A stretch of DNA of 64,000 bases from Gemmatimonadota bacterium (GTDB lineage: Bacteria > Gemmatimonadota > Gemmatimonadetes > Longimicrobiales > Gaopeijiaceae). The stretch covers positions 1 through 64,000 of the forward strand of contig SKKN01000011.1 in NCBI GenBank assembly GCA_007121455.1, written 5' to 3'. Shown here in pieces: positions 24,149-32,325 of this stretch (position 1 is the first letter of the stretch; every line of letters begins with the position of its first letter). A program made the position numbers and the translations under genes. Below the pieces are notes generated by a model. It saw nothing but the letters and a program-made list of their open reading frames with translations, did not search any database and was not told the origin of the DNA.

Positions 24149-25846
24149 GTGCCTGACATCATCGATCCGGGCTGGTTGAGCCTGGTCCCCCCGCTCGTGG
24201 CGATCCTGCTCGCCCTCTGGACGAGGGAGGTGGTCCTCTCCCTCTTCGCCGGCGTGTGGATGGGGGCTCTCTTTCTCGCCGGGTTCGACCCGCTCTCCGG
24301 CACCGCGGGTGCACTCGACTTCCTGATCGACGCGCTGACGGACCCGGACCACATGGCGATCGTCGCCTTCAGCCTCCTCCTCGGGGGGATGGTCGGAGTG
24401 ATGTCGCGAAGCGGCGGGACGAAGGGCGTCGTGGATGTCCTGGAGCGGTTCGCGACGGATCGGACCCGCGGCCAGCTCCTCACGTGGTTTTCCGCCCTCC
24501 TCATCTTCTTCGACGACTACGCGAACACCTTGATTCGGGGCAACGCGCTCCGGCCGATGACGGACCGGCTCGACATCTCGCGCGAGAAGCTCGCCTACAT
24601 CGTCGACTCGACGGCGGCGCCCCTCGCCGTGAGCGCCGTCGTGACCACCTGGATCGGCTTCGAGATCACACAGATCCGGGATGCGCTCGCGTCCCTCGCG
24701 GCCCAGACGGCGGATCCCGAGCTCGCCCAGCAGCTCCAGGTCGGGGCGGATAACGCGTTCACGATCTTCCTGCACTCGATTCCGTATCTCTTCTACCCGA
24801 TCTTCGCGCTCGGCTTCGTTCTCATGGTCGTTCTGATGCGTCGTGACTTCGGTCCGATGTATCATGCCGAGCGGCGTGCCGCGTCGGGAGGCGGGCTCCT
24901 CCGCCCGGGGGCGATGCCCGCGGCGGACACGAGCCTCGAGGTACTCCAGGCGTCGGACGACCAGCCGCACCGCTGGTACAATGCGGGAGTCCCCGTGCTG
25001 GCCGTCGTCGTGGTGGCGCTCGCGTCGCTCTGGGGGACCGGCGCGGCGGGGCTCGCCCCGGAGGAGCGGACGATTCGCGCCGTGATCGGGCAAGCCGATC
25101 CGTTCGCCGCGCTGCTCTGGGCCTCCTTCACCGGCTGTGCCGTGGCGATCCTCATGGTTGTCGCGCAGAGGATCCTGACCGTCCAGGAGGCCCTCGAAGC
25201 ATGGCTGGGCGGCCTGCAGTCGATGCTCCTCGCGGTGGTGATCCTAGCCCTCGCCTGGGGCCTCGGCGGCGTGACGCAGGACCTCGGAACCGGCCCGTTT
25301 CTCGCGTCTCTCCTCCAGGACACGCTCCCGCTGGCGGTCCTCCCCGGCCTCGTCTTCGTCGTCGCCGCGCTCACCGCCTTCTCGACCGGAACGTCCTGGG
25401 GGACGATGGCGATCCTCTTTCCGGTGGTCATCCCGCTTGCGGTGGCGATGGGGGCCGGCGTCGGTTCTGCTGGAGGTGAACACTACGGCATCCTCCTCGG
25501 CACGGTGAGCTCCGTCATGGCCGGCGCCGTCTTCGGGGACCATAGCTCACCGATTTCCGATACCACGGTGCTGAGTTCCATGGCATCGGCGTGCGATCTC
25601 GTCGATCACGTGCGCACCCAGCTTCCCTACGCGCTCGTGGTGGCCGGCGTCGCCCTCGTCGTCGGAGAGCTTCCGGCCGCTCTGGAGTGGCTCCATCCGA
25701 TCTGGGCCCTCCTGATCGGGTTCGTGATCCTGTACGCGATCCTGAGGCTCTTCGGCCGGGATCCGGTCGCGGGCCTCGAGCTCGATGGAGGGGGCGAGCC
25801 GGCATCCAGGGCAGCATCCGGACGCGAAACGCAACGGATCGACTGA
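24149..25846 (+). CDS. NhaC-family Na+/H+ antiporter
   Basis: 565 aa polytopic inner-membrane protein, GTG start. About a dozen hydrophobic segments are visible, e.g. about 11-25, 28-48, 70-88, 110-118, 205-230, 282-300, 325-340, 353-372, 390-410 and 415-435. Family-typical stretches include LIFFDDYANTLIRGNALRPMTDR, IVDSTAAPLAVSAVVTTWIGFEI, FSTGTSWGTMAILFPVVIPLA and FGDHSSPISDTTVLSSMASACD. These place it in the NhaC (Na+/H+ or related exchanger) superfamily. The exact ion pair, sodium/proton or malate/lactate exchange, cannot be decided. It is 17 bases after tadA and is followed by the pyr promoter, so it probably ends the lexA-like/tadA transcript. The C-terminus (about 545-565) is a short polar tail. 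Confidence 0.88.
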   Translation: MPDIIDPGWLSLVPPLVAILLALWTREVVLSLFAGVWMGALFLAGFDPLSGTAGALDFLIDALTDPDHMAIVAFSLLLGGMVGVMSRSGGTKGVVDVLERFATDRTRGQLLTWFSALLIFFDDYANTLIRGNALRPMTDRLDISREKLAYIVDSTAAPLAVSAVVTTWIGFEITQIRDALASLAAQTADPELAQQLQVGADNAFTIFLHSIPYLFYPIFALGFVLMVVLMRRDFGPMYHAERRAASGGGLLRPGAMPAADTSLEVLQASDDQPHRWYNAGVPVLAVVVVALASLWGTGAAGLAPEERTIRAVIGQADPFAALLWASFTGCAVAILMVVAQRILTVQEALEAWLGGLQSMLLAVVILALAWGLGGVTQDLGTGPFLASLLQDTLPLAVLPGLVFVVAALTAFSTGTSWGTMAILFPVVIPLAVAMGAGVGSAGGEHYGILLGTVSSVMAGAVFGDHSSPISDTTVLSSMASACDLVDHVRTQLPYALVVAGVALVVGELPAALEWLHPIWALLIGFVILYAILRLFGRDPVAGLELDGGGEPASRAASGRETQRID

Positions 25847-25862
25847 CGGTTCGGCTCGTCCG

Positions 25863-25892
25863 TTGACACCCGCTCAGCGGTTCGTCTAGCTT
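25863..25892 (+). promoter_or_regulatory. pyr operon promoter
   Basis: TTGACA (25863-25868), an 18-base spacer and TAGCTT (25887-25892) give a start near 25899. That leaves a leader of about 77 bases before pyrR. The -10 hexamer is identical to those predicted for btuB and rpsT. Confidence 0.65.
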
Positions 25893-25910
25893 TGGCCGGC
25901 CCTGGGCCCG

Positions 25911-25934
25911 GAATGCCCCGCATGCGGGGCATTC
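25911..25934 (+). promoter_or_regulatory. Perfect 24-base palindrome in the pyrR leader
   Basis: GAATGCCCCGCA (25911-25922) is followed at once by its exact reverse complement. In RNA it can form a strong GC-rich hairpin (9-10 pairs with a short loop) about 12 bases after the predicted start. There is no U-tract after it, so it is not an intrinsic terminator, and it does not show the known PyrR-binding-loop consensus. It could be a protein operator, an mRNA stability element or a novel PyrR target. Confidence 0.6.
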
Positions 25935-25975
25935 GGCACCCGTCCTCGGCCTCACCTTCAGCCTCGGGAGCGGCT

Positions 25976-26539
25976 ATGGTCAGCGGTTCAGAACGCGTGA
26001 CGATCCTGAACGAAGACGCCGTCCGGCGCACCCTCTCCAGAATGGCCCGGGAGATCGTGGAGGTGAACGAGGGCACCGAACGTCTCATCCTCCTCGGGAT
26101 TCAGCGCCGCGGAAAGGAGCTCGCCGAGCGCATCCGAGAGGAGATCCAGAAGTCCGAAGGGGTGGCGGTGGCGCACGGCTCCCTCGACATCACCCTCTAC
26201 AGGGACGACCTCGCCACCGTCGGGCCCCGTCCGGTCATTGGAGAATCCCGCCTGCCTCTCTCCGGGATCGACGAGCACGCCGTCGTCATCGTGGACGACG
26301 TTCTCTACACGGGGCGAACAGTCCGCGCGGCGATGAACGAGCTCATGGACTGGGGACGACCGTCCCGGATGCACCTGTGCGTTCTGGTGGATCGTGGCGG
26401 GAGGGAACTTCCGATCCAACCCGACGTCGTGGGCCGAAAGGTCCAGGTCCAAGAGCATCAGAGAGTCGACGTCCTGGTCCCCGAGCTGGACGGACGTCTC
26501 GCCGTCGAACTCGTCACCACCTCACCGGAGGCCGCGTGA
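25976..26539 (+). CDS. pyrR: Pyrimidine operon regulator PyrR / uracil phosphoribosyltransferase
   Basis: 187 aa PRTase-fold protein. The PRPP-binding signature is [37 protein letters not shown] and [20 protein letters not shown] are PyrR hallmarks. PyrR binds pyr mRNA when UMP/UTP are high and has weak uracil PRTase activity. The ATG at 25976 has GGGAG six bases before it; an upstream in-frame extension covers the leader hairpin and is rejected. It is the first gene of pyrR-pyrB-pyrC, and its stop overlaps the pyrB GTG (GTGA). The long leader with a hairpin fits RNA-based or operator control, but no classical attenuator was found. Confidence 0.93.
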   Translation: MVSGSERVTILNEDAVRRTLSRMAREIVEVNEGTERLILLGIQRRGKELAERIREEIQKSEGVAVAHGSLDITLYRDDLATVGPRPVIGESRLPLSGIDEHAVVIVDDVLYTGRTVRAAMNELMDWGRPSRMHLCVLVDRGGRELPIQPDVVGRKVQVQEHQRVDVLVPELDGRLAVELVTTSPEAA

Positions 26540-27507
26540 GCCCAGCCGCTTCTTCCCTCGGCAAGGACCTCGTCGGTCTCGAGGACCTCGACGCCGGCCA
26601 GATCCGCTCGATTCTCGACACCGCCGAACCCTTCAAGGAGATCTCGGAGCGGAAGATCAAGAAGGTCCCGGTCCTCCGGGGCAAGACGATCGTGAACCTT
26701 TTCATGGAACCGTCGACACGCACACGGATCTCCTTCGAGTTCGCGGAGAAACGGCTCTCGGCGGATACGGTGAACATCGCCGCCTCGGGCTCCTCCGTAC
26801 AGAAGGGGGAGACCCTCGTGGACACGGCCCGGAACCTGGAGGCGATGAAGATCGATATGGTCGTGATCCGGCACTGGGCCTCGGGGGCGGCCGGGTTCCT
26901 GGCGGACCGGATCCCTTCGAACGTGATCAACGCGGGAGACGGGTCCCACGAGCATCCGACGCAGGCGCTGCTAGACCTCCTCACGATTCGCGATCACACG
27001 GGCCGGATCGAAGGCCTCAAGGTCTGCATCGTCGGAGACATCCTGCATTCCCGAGTGGCACGCTCGAACATCTTCGGGCTTCTCAAGCTCGGGGCCGAGG
27101 TGGGGGTCTGCGGCCCTCGAACGCTCCTGCCGGCGGGGATCGGGGAGCTCGGGGTCACGGTCTTCCGGAGGGTGGAGGAGGCGATCGAGTGGGCCGACGT
27201 GTTGAACGTCCTCCGGCTCCAGCTCGAGCGGATGAAGGGAGGCTACGTGCCGACCCTCCGAGAGTACAATCGGGTCTACGGGATCAGCACGCGGCGGCTC
27301 GAAGCCGCCTCCGGGGAGACGCTGGTCCTCCATCCGGGACCGATGAACCGAGGCGTGGAGATCGATTCGGACGTGGCGGATGGTCCCCACTCCGTGATTC
27401 TGAAGCAGGTGACGAATGGGGTGGCTGTGCGCATGGCGATCCTCTACCTCCTGGCGGGGGGCGCTCCGGAACAAGCGGAAGCAGCGAAACAGGAGGGGGT
27501 GGGGTGA
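26536..27507 (+). CDS. pyrB: Aspartate carbamoyltransferase catalytic chain
   Basis: 323 aa. It makes N-carbamoyl-L-aspartate from carbamoyl phosphate and aspartate. The carbamoyl-phosphate site is [15 protein letters not shown], followed by [16 protein letters not shown] and the [12 protein letters not shown] segment. The aspartate-loop motif is seen in [10 protein letters not shown], and [13 protein letters not shown] lies near the end. The start is GTG at 26536, overlapping the pyrR stop by 4 bases. pyrC follows with a one-base overlap. No pyrI regulatory chain is in view, so a class with pyrC-associated or unregulated trimers is likely, as in many pyrBC operons. Confidence 0.96.
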   Translation: MSPAASSLGKDLVGLEDLDAGQIRSILDTAEPFKEISERKIKKVPVLRGKTIVNLFMEPSTRTRISFEFAEKRLSADTVNIAASGSSVQKGETLVDTARNLEAMKIDMVVIRHWASGAAGFLADRIPSNVINAGDGSHEHPTQALLDLLTIRDHTGRIEGLKVCIVGDILHSRVARSNIFGLLKLGAEVGVCGPRTLLPAGIGELGVTVFRRVEEAIEWADVLNVLRLQLERMKGGYVPTLREYNRVYGISTRRLEAASGETLVLHPGPMNRGVEIDSDVADGPHSVILKQVTNGVAVRMAILYLLAGGAPEQAEAAKQEGVG

Positions 27508-28796
27508 TGGCTCGTGCGATGCTGATTCGGGGAGGGCGGGTGATCGATCCGTCCCATGACGTGGACGACGTCCTGGATGTTCTCGTGGTCGAGGGGAAGG
27601 TGGCCCGGGTGGGGCGCGGAATCGAAGCGCCCGAAGGGGCGGAGGTGGTGGAGGCAGGCGGCCTCGTGGTCGCCCCGGGGTTCATCGATGTCCATGTTCA
27701 CCTCCGTGAGCCGGGGGGCGAGCACAAGGAGACGATCGCTTCGGGGGCTCGGGCGGCGGCGGCGGGAGGCTTCACCGCAGTCTGCGCGATGCCGAACACC
27801 GATCCGGTCATCGACTCCCCTGCGACGGTGGGATTCGTGCGGTCGGTCGGCCAGGAGGCCGAGGCAGCCCGCGTCTATCCCGTGGGCGCCCTCTCGGTCG
27901 GGCAGAAGGGGGAGCGATTGACCGAGATCGGAGAGCTCGTGGAGGCGGGCGCGGTCGGCGTCACCGACGACGGCAACCCCGTGATGAACTCGGGACTCAT
28001 GCGCCTCGCGCTCGAGTACGCACATGCGTTCGACATCCCCGTGGCGGACCATTGCGAGGACCTCGGGCTCTCCGGCGGGGGAGTGATGAACGAGGGTCTG
28101 GTGGCATCCCGCCTGGGGCTCAAGGGGAAGCCGAACGCGTCGGAGGACGTGCACACGATCCGCGACCTCCTCCTGGCGGAGCTGACGGACGGGCGAATCC
28201 ACCTCCAGCACGTGTCGACCTGGGCCGGGGTGGATGCGATCCGAAGGGCGAAATCCCGGGGGATCAGGGTGACGGCCGAAGCCACTCCGCACCACCTCCT
28301 GCTCACCGAGGAAGCCGTCGGCAACTATCGGACCGACGCGAAGATGAACCCTCCGCTCCGCACGGCTCGAGACCGGGATGCCGTGCGCGAAGGATTTCTG
28401 GACGGAACGCTCGACGTCCTCGCCACCGACCACGCGCCTCACCACTACGACGAAAAGGAACAGGCATTCGACGATGCCCCGTTCGGGATCGTGGGTCTGG
28501 AGACCGCGCTGGGTCTCGTCCACACGCACTTCGTCGTAAGCGGAGAGATGGATCTCCGCACGATGATCGAGCGAATGAGTACTGCGCCCGCGCGCGCGTT
28601 CAACCTCGCGGGAGGCTCGCTCGGGGAAGGGGTGGTCGCGGACGTGACGGTATTCGATCCGAACGAGGAGTGGGAGGTCGATCCTGGGTCCTTCCTCTCC
28701 CGGAGTCGGAACACCCCTTTCACGGGTGACCGGCTCGTGGGGCGGCCGTGGATGACGATCGTGGAGGGTCGGATCGTCTGGCAGCGGGAGAGCTGA
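27507..28796 (+). CDS. pyrC: Dihydroorotase
   Basis: 429 aa amidohydrolase that cyclises carbamoyl-aspartate to dihydroorotate. The metal motif FIDVHVHLREPGGEHKE (HxH) is intact. ADHCEDLGLS, HLQHVSTWAGVDAIR and VLATDHAPHHYDEKEQ carry the remaining His and Asp metal ligands. ATPHHLLLTEEAV and SRNTPFTGDRLVG are typical of class I dihydroorotases. The ATG at 27507 shares one base with the pyrB stop. The operon ends at a hairpin shared with the convergent rpsT gene. No pyrD, pyrE or carAB lie nearby in this window. Confidence 0.95.
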   Translation: MARAMLIRGGRVIDPSHDVDDVLDVLVVEGKVARVGRGIEAPEGAEVVEAGGLVVAPGFIDVHVHLREPGGEHKETIASGARAAAAGGFTAVCAMPNTDPVIDSPATVGFVRSVGQEAEAARVYPVGALSVGQKGERLTEIGELVEAGAVGVTDDGNPVMNSGLMRLALEYAHAFDIPVADHCEDLGLSGGGVMNEGLVASRLGLKGKPNASEDVHTIRDLLLAELTDGRIHLQHVSTWAGVDAIRRAKSRGIRVTAEATPHHLLLTEEAVGNYRTDAKMNPPLRTARDRDAVREGFLDGTLDVLATDHAPHHYDEKEQAFDDAPFGIVGLETALGLVHTHFVVSGEMDLRTMIERMSTAPARAFNLAGGSLGEGVVADVTVFDPNEEWEVDPGSFLSRSRNTPFTGDRLVGRPWMTIVEGRIVWQRES

Positions 28797-28800
28797 GGGA

Positions 28801-28841
28801 AAAGAAAGGGAGGACCCGCCGAACCGTGACGGGTCCTCCCT
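28801..28841 (-). terminator. Intrinsic terminator of rpsT (shared hairpin with pyrC)
   Basis: GGGAGGACCCG (28809-28819) and CGGGTCCTCCC (28831-28841) form an 11-pair stem. On the minus strand it is followed by TTTCTTTT, giving a good rho-independent terminator for rpsT. On the plus strand no T-run follows, so it may only pause or protect the pyr transcript. Confidence 0.8.
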
Positions 28842-28863
28842 CCAAGCCCTCGGTGAGGGAGCC

Positions 28864-29115
28864 TTAGAGGCTGTCTACGTGGCGCTGCAGCTGCGACTTG
28901 AGCCGGGCCACCTTGTTCGGGTGGAAGAGCCTCCGACGTGCGGCCCGGTCGAGGAGCGCTACCGCCGACCTCAGGTGAGCGGTGCCCGTCTCCGCGTCCT
29001 CCGCCTGCCGGACGCGCTTGACCGCGGTCCGGATACGGGATCTCGCGGTGCGGTTGTCTTCGCGCCACTTCCGACTCAACTGCATGCGCTTCTTCGCGCT
29101 CTTGATGTTCGGCAT
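28864..29115 (-). CDS. rpsT: 30S ribosomal protein S20
   Basis: 83 aa basic protein with the S20 start MPNIKSAKKRMQLSRKWREDN. Three helices follow, with VKRVRQAEDAETGTAHLRSAVALLDRAARRRLFHPNKVARLKSQL. It binds 16S rRNA helices 9 and 44 in small-subunit assembly. GAGGAG lies five bases before the ATG, a promoter is predicted 44-72 bases upstream, and an intrinsic terminator follows. It is a monocistronic gene convergent with pyrC. Confidence 0.97.
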   Translation of the reverse strand: MPNIKSAKKRMQLSRKWREDNRTARSRIRTAVKRVRQAEDAETGTAHLRSAVALLDRAARRRLFHPNKVARLKSQLQRHVDSL

Positions 29116-29158
29116 TCGACTCCTCGATCTCCCTCACGGGTGTGCGTGCAAGCAGAAA

Positions 29159-29187
29159 AAGCTACCCCCTCGCGGTGATGAGATCAA
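29159..29187 (-). promoter_or_regulatory. rpsT promoter
   Basis: On the minus strand, TTGATC (29187-29182), a 17-base spacer and TAGCTT (29164-29159) predict a start near 29152, about 37 bases before rpsT. This is the third occurrence of the TAGCTT -10 box in the window. Confidence 0.6.
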
Positions 29188-29352
29188 GTGATACCGGGAG
29201 CCGCGCCTCCAGGACGCGGAAGCTCGCCGTCGGCCCTGTTCCCCTCCCGTCGCCCAGGCTTACCTTTGAGGCGCCTTCGGCTGAGTTGCGGCGGCACCGT
29301 GCCGTCGCCCGCTCCGAGCTACAGCGCCCGCGCACCTTCGATTCGCACCGGA

Positions 29353-29991
29353 ATGCAATTCGCTCTCCTCATCCCGATCCTCATCTTCTCGGTCGTCCTC
29401 CACGAGGTCGCCCACGCCTGGGTCGCGAGACGGGAAGGGGACGACACGGCGGACCGACTCGGGCGAATCACGCTGAACCCCTTCCCCCATCTGGATCTGA
29501 TGGGGTCGGTGATCGTGCCGACGGTCCTCTACCTCCTTCCCACGAGCTTCCTCTTCGGATGGGCGAAGCCGGTTCCGGTGGACCCGCGGAACTACAGGGA
29601 CCCGAAGTGGAGCGACGTGCGGGTGTCCCTCGCGGGGATCGCGATCAACCTCCTCCTCGCCGCGCTCCTCACCGTCGCAGGGGCTCTTCTCGCACGGTAC
29701 GGAACCGGCGCCTGGGTCGACGTGGCGGGAGAGGCGATCATGCTCGGGATCTTCCTGAACCTGATCCTGGCGATCTTCAACCTCATCCCCGTTCCGCCTC
29801 TCGACGGCGGCCATGTCGCCTACCACTTCCTCCCGCACGGTTTCCGGGACCGGTACCGTGCGTTCGGGAAGTACGGCATCATCGCGATCTTCGGTTTCCT
29901 CTTCCTCGTGCCGGGCGGGATCCGGATCCTCCTCTATCCGGTGGAAGTGCTCCTTTTCGCATCGATGGCATTCATCCAGGTATGGATGTGA
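29353..29991 (+). CDS. Site-2 protease family (M50) membrane metalloprotease
   Basis: 212 aa inner-membrane protein. The zinc motif HEVAH (about 19-23) lies in the first membrane segment (LLIPILIFSVVLHEVAHAWVAR). The third metal ligand is in NLILAIFNLIPVPPLDGGHVAYHF (LDGG). Segments AGIAINLLLAALLTVAGALL and FGKYGIIAIFGFLFLVPGGIRILL complete a compact YdiL/FtsH-independent S2P-like core. The ATG at 29353 is chosen because the stretch upstream is Pro/Arg/Ser-rich and not homologous. It overlaps scpA by 10 bases. M50-scpA-scpB-rluB is a widely conserved order. The substrate is unknown. Confidence 0.88.
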   Translation: MQFALLIPILIFSVVLHEVAHAWVARREGDDTADRLGRITLNPFPHLDLMGSVIVPTVLYLLPTSFLFGWAKPVPVDPRNYRDPKWSDVRVSLAGIAINLLLAALLTVAGALLARYGTGAWVDVAGEAIMLGIFLNLILAIFNLIPVPPLDGGHVAYHFLPHGFRDRYRAFGKYGIIAIFGFLFLVPGGIRILLYPVEVLLFASMAFIQVWM

Positions 29992-30821
29992 ACGAAGTTG
30001 CACGCCCTCTCGGGGCTGAGGGCACCTTCGTGGTCGAGCTCGACCGGTTCCAGGGTCCACTGGACCTCCTCCTGCATCTGATTCGCCAGCAGGAGCTCGA
30101 TATCTTCGATATTCCGATCGCGCGCATCACCGATCAGTTCCTGGTCGCGATGCGGGGGATGCCGGTGCACGACCTGGACGGCGCCGGGGAGTTTCTCGAG
30201 ATGGCGGCCACGTTGGTGCGGATCAAGGCCCAGATGCTCCTTCCCCGCCCGGAGGAGGAGGAAGAGGACGATCCGAGGGCAGAGCTCGTCCGGCGGCTCC
30301 TCGAGTACGAGCAGATCCGGGAGATCTCGTCCCGGCTCGAGCGCTCCGAGGCGGAGCGGGCGCGGCGGTTTCCACGGGGGTACGTCCCACCCCGCCCCCC
30401 GCCCCCCATCGAGGAGACGCCGCTCGAGACGATGTGGGACGAGGTGTACGCCGTCGCGCTGCTCGTGTCGGTTCCCGAACAGAGGGAGCGGGGGCATTCG
30501 GTGACCCGTCGGGGGATCGCGATCGAGGAGAAGATCGAGCTCATCCTCGATACTCTCCGGGGAGAGGGCCGGGTGGAGTTCTCGGAGCTCGTGAAGCCGT
30601 GGAAGGAGAGGCTTCACGGAGTCATGACGCTTCTTGCGGGGCTCGAGCTCGCCCGCAGGCACCTCCTCACCCTCCGTCAGATCCAGCCCTTCCACGAACT
30701 CTGGCTCTACCCGCGCGAGAACGCAAAGGAAGATGACGCGGGCGTCGTGGGGGAGCACAACGAAGGCGCAGATGCGTCCGGGGAAGTGGAAACGAACACG
30801 GAGAAGGAGGTAGACGGGTGA
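29982..30821 (+). CDS. scpA: Segregation and condensation protein A
   Basis: 279 aa kleisin of the bacterial SMC-ScpAB condensin. FQGPLDLLLHLIRQQELDIFDIPIARITDQFL at the N-terminus is the signature of ScpA and binds the SMC neck. GEFLEMAATLVRIKAQMLLP follows. The C-terminal winged helix contains EKIELILDTLRGEGRVEFSEL and LLAGLELARRHLLTLRQ. A charged tail (about 255-279) is extra. Its start overlaps the M50 gene by 10 bases, and its stop overlaps the scpB GTG. The SMC gene itself is not in the window. Confidence 0.93.
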   Translation: MDVNEVARPLGAEGTFVVELDRFQGPLDLLLHLIRQQELDIFDIPIARITDQFLVAMRGMPVHDLDGAGEFLEMAATLVRIKAQMLLPRPEEEEEDDPRAELVRRLLEYEQIREISSRLERSEAERARRFPRGYVPPRPPPPIEETPLETMWDEVYAVALLVSVPEQRERGHSVTRRGIAIEEKIELILDTLRGEGRVEFSELVKPWKERLHGVMTLLAGLELARRHLLTLRQIQPFHELWLYPRENAKEDDAGVVGEHNEGADASGEVETNTEKEVDG

Positions 30822-31423
30822 AGCCGGAGCAGATCGTGGAGGCGGTGCTCTTCGCAAGCGACGCTCCTCTCAGGGCGGAAGAGATCGCCCGTGCGGACGA
30901 GTCCCTGGATGAGGACATCGTCGAACGCGCGCTCCAGGGGCTCCAGGCCCTCTACCAGGAGGATGAGCGAGCCTTCGAGATCGCGGAAGTCGCAGAGGGC
31001 TTCCAGCTTCTCACCCGCCCCGAGTTCGCTCCCTATCTGGAGCGGTTCGACACGGTTCCCAGGCCGTCGCGCCTCTCCGGGCCGGCGCTCGAAACGCTCG
31101 CGATCATCGCCTACCGCCAGCCGATCGGTCGGGTGGAGATCGAGTACATCCGAGGCGTCAGCTCATCGGGCGTGATCCGGACGCTCCAGGACCGCGCTCT
31201 CGTGGAGGTCGTCGGAAGGGCCGAGGGGCTCGGCCGGCCGCTCCTCTACGGAACGACGACCCGGTTTCTCGAGCACTTCGGGTTCCGGTCGCTCGAGGAC
31301 CTGCCCCGGACGGAGGAGCTTCCGGTCGTGCTCCGCGACCGGAGAGCGCTCACGGAGGACCAGGCGACCCCGGTCGACCCGGACCAGGAAGAGTTGGGCC
31401 TGAACCTCGGTACCGGCTCATGA
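30818..31423 (+). CDS. scpB: Segregation and condensation protein B
   Basis: 201 aa, GTG start preceded by a perfect AAGGAGGT. It has two winged-helix domains. VEAVLFASDAPLRAEEIARAD and FEIAEVAEGFQLLTRPEFAPYL form the first. RLSGPALETLAIIAYRQPIGRVEIEYIRGVSSSGVIRTLQDR, the most conserved ScpB stretch, forms the second. LLYGTTTRFLEHFGFRSLEDLP ends the core. ScpB dimers stabilise the ScpA-SMC ring. The start overlaps scpA and the stop overlaps rluB, each by 4 bases. Confidence 0.95.
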   Translation: MKPEQIVEAVLFASDAPLRAEEIARADESLDEDIVERALQGLQALYQEDERAFEIAEVAEGFQLLTRPEFAPYLERFDTVPRPSRLSGPALETLAIIAYRQPIGRVEIEYIRGVSSSGVIRTLQDRALVEVVGRAEGLGRPLLYGTTTRFLEHFGFRSLEDLPRTEELPVVLRDRRALTEDQATPVDPDQEELGLNLGTGS

Positions 31424-32136
31424 GGCTTCAGAAGTATCTCTCGCGGGCGGGGGTCGCGTCCCGGAGGGAGGCCGAGGGATGGATCGAAGCCGGGCGAGTG
31501 CGGGTCAACGGGGAAGTGGTGCGGGTCCAGGGGGTTCGGGTACGGCCGGGCCAGGACCGGGTCGAGGTGGACGGTCGAGAGGTCACCCTTTCCCGTCCCC
31601 GCTGGCTCCTCCTCCACAAACCCGCCGGGTACGTGACCACACGGAAGGACCCGCGCGGAAGGAGGACCGTCTATGACCTCCTTCCGCCTGAAGATCGGGG
31701 CCTCGTGTATGTGGGGCGGCTCGACCGGGGGACGGAGGGCCTCCTCCTGTTCACGAATGAGGGGGAGGTGATCCATCGCCTCCTGCACCCCTCCTCGGAA
31801 GTGGAGCGGGAGTATCGGGTCGTCGTCTCCGGGGTCCCACCGGCCTCGACGCTCGATCTTCTCGAGCGGGGAGTCGAGCTCGAGGATGGACCAGCGCGGG
31901 CGGAGAAGGTGCGGATCCTCGAACGAGGGAAGGGGAGGGCGCAGATCAGTCTCGTCCTGAGAGAGGGGCGGAAGCGGGAGGTTCGCCGGCTCATCGAGGC
32001 TGTGGGGCACCGGGTGGAGCGGCTGGAGCGGGTGCGATTCGGTCCCCTCCGGATCGGTGACCTTCCACCGGGGAAGTGGCGGGAGCTCCGATCCGACGAG
32101 GTGGAAGCGCTTCGGAAGGCAGCGCGAACAGATTGA
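31420..32136 (+). CDS. rluB: Pseudouridine synthase, RluB/RsuA family
   Basis: 238 aa. An S4 RNA-binding domain (1-60, RLQKYLSRAGVASRREAEGWI) precedes the pseudouridine synthase domain. The catalytic Asp is in VGRLDRGTEGLLLFTNEGE. Further family motifs are LLHKPAGYVTT, HPSSEVEREYRVVV and LREGRKREVRRLIEAVGH. Position after scpB is typical of the large-subunit enzyme RluB (23S rRNA U2605), although RsuA (16S) cannot be fully excluded. The ATG overlaps the scpB stop (ATGA). Confidence 0.92.
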   Translation: MRLQKYLSRAGVASRREAEGWIEAGRVRVNGEVVRVQGVRVRPGQDRVEVDGREVTLSRPRWLLLHKPAGYVTTRKDPRGRRTVYDLLPPEDRGLVYVGRLDRGTEGLLLFTNEGEVIHRLLHPSSEVEREYRVVVSGVPPASTLDLLERGVELEDGPARAEKVRILERGKGRAQISLVLREGRKREVRRLIEAVGHRVERLERVRFGPLRIGDLPPGKWRELRSDEVEALRKAARTD

Positions 32137-32172
32137 CGTCGCGCGCAGACATCGCGGAGAAGGGGTAGAGGG

Positions 32173-32298
32173 ATGGAGCTCGAGGGAAGAACGGTTCTCA
32201 TTCTGGGAGGTGCGGGGCTCGTGGGGCTCGCAGTGGCGAGGCGCGCCCTCGATTTCGGCCCCGACCGTCTCGTGGTCGGCGAACGGATCAAGCGGTGA
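32173..32298 (+). pseudogene. N-terminal remnant of a Rossmann-fold NAD(P)-binding gene
   Basis: A 41-codon reading frame, ATG to TGA, encodes MELEGRTVLILGGAGLVGLA followed by a short helix and a second strand (DRLVVGERIKR). The GGAGLVG motif at the end of the first strand is a dinucleotide-binding signature of the SDR/saccharopine-dehydrogenase type. Only the first beta-alpha-beta unit is present, so the protein cannot fold as an enzyme. AGAGGG precedes the ATG. It follows rluB by 36 bases. After its stop, the convergent pcm gene begins within 28 bases, so the rest of the gene has been deleted rather than frameshifted nearby. Confidence 0.6.
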
Positions 32299-32325
32299 AG
32301 CTCAGCGGGCTTCGTCCGTGGTCCT

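Noticed and set aside
28809-28841. The same hairpin read as a terminator for pyrC on the plus strand
   Set aside because: No T-run follows on the plus strand; the good terminator direction is minus, for rpsT.
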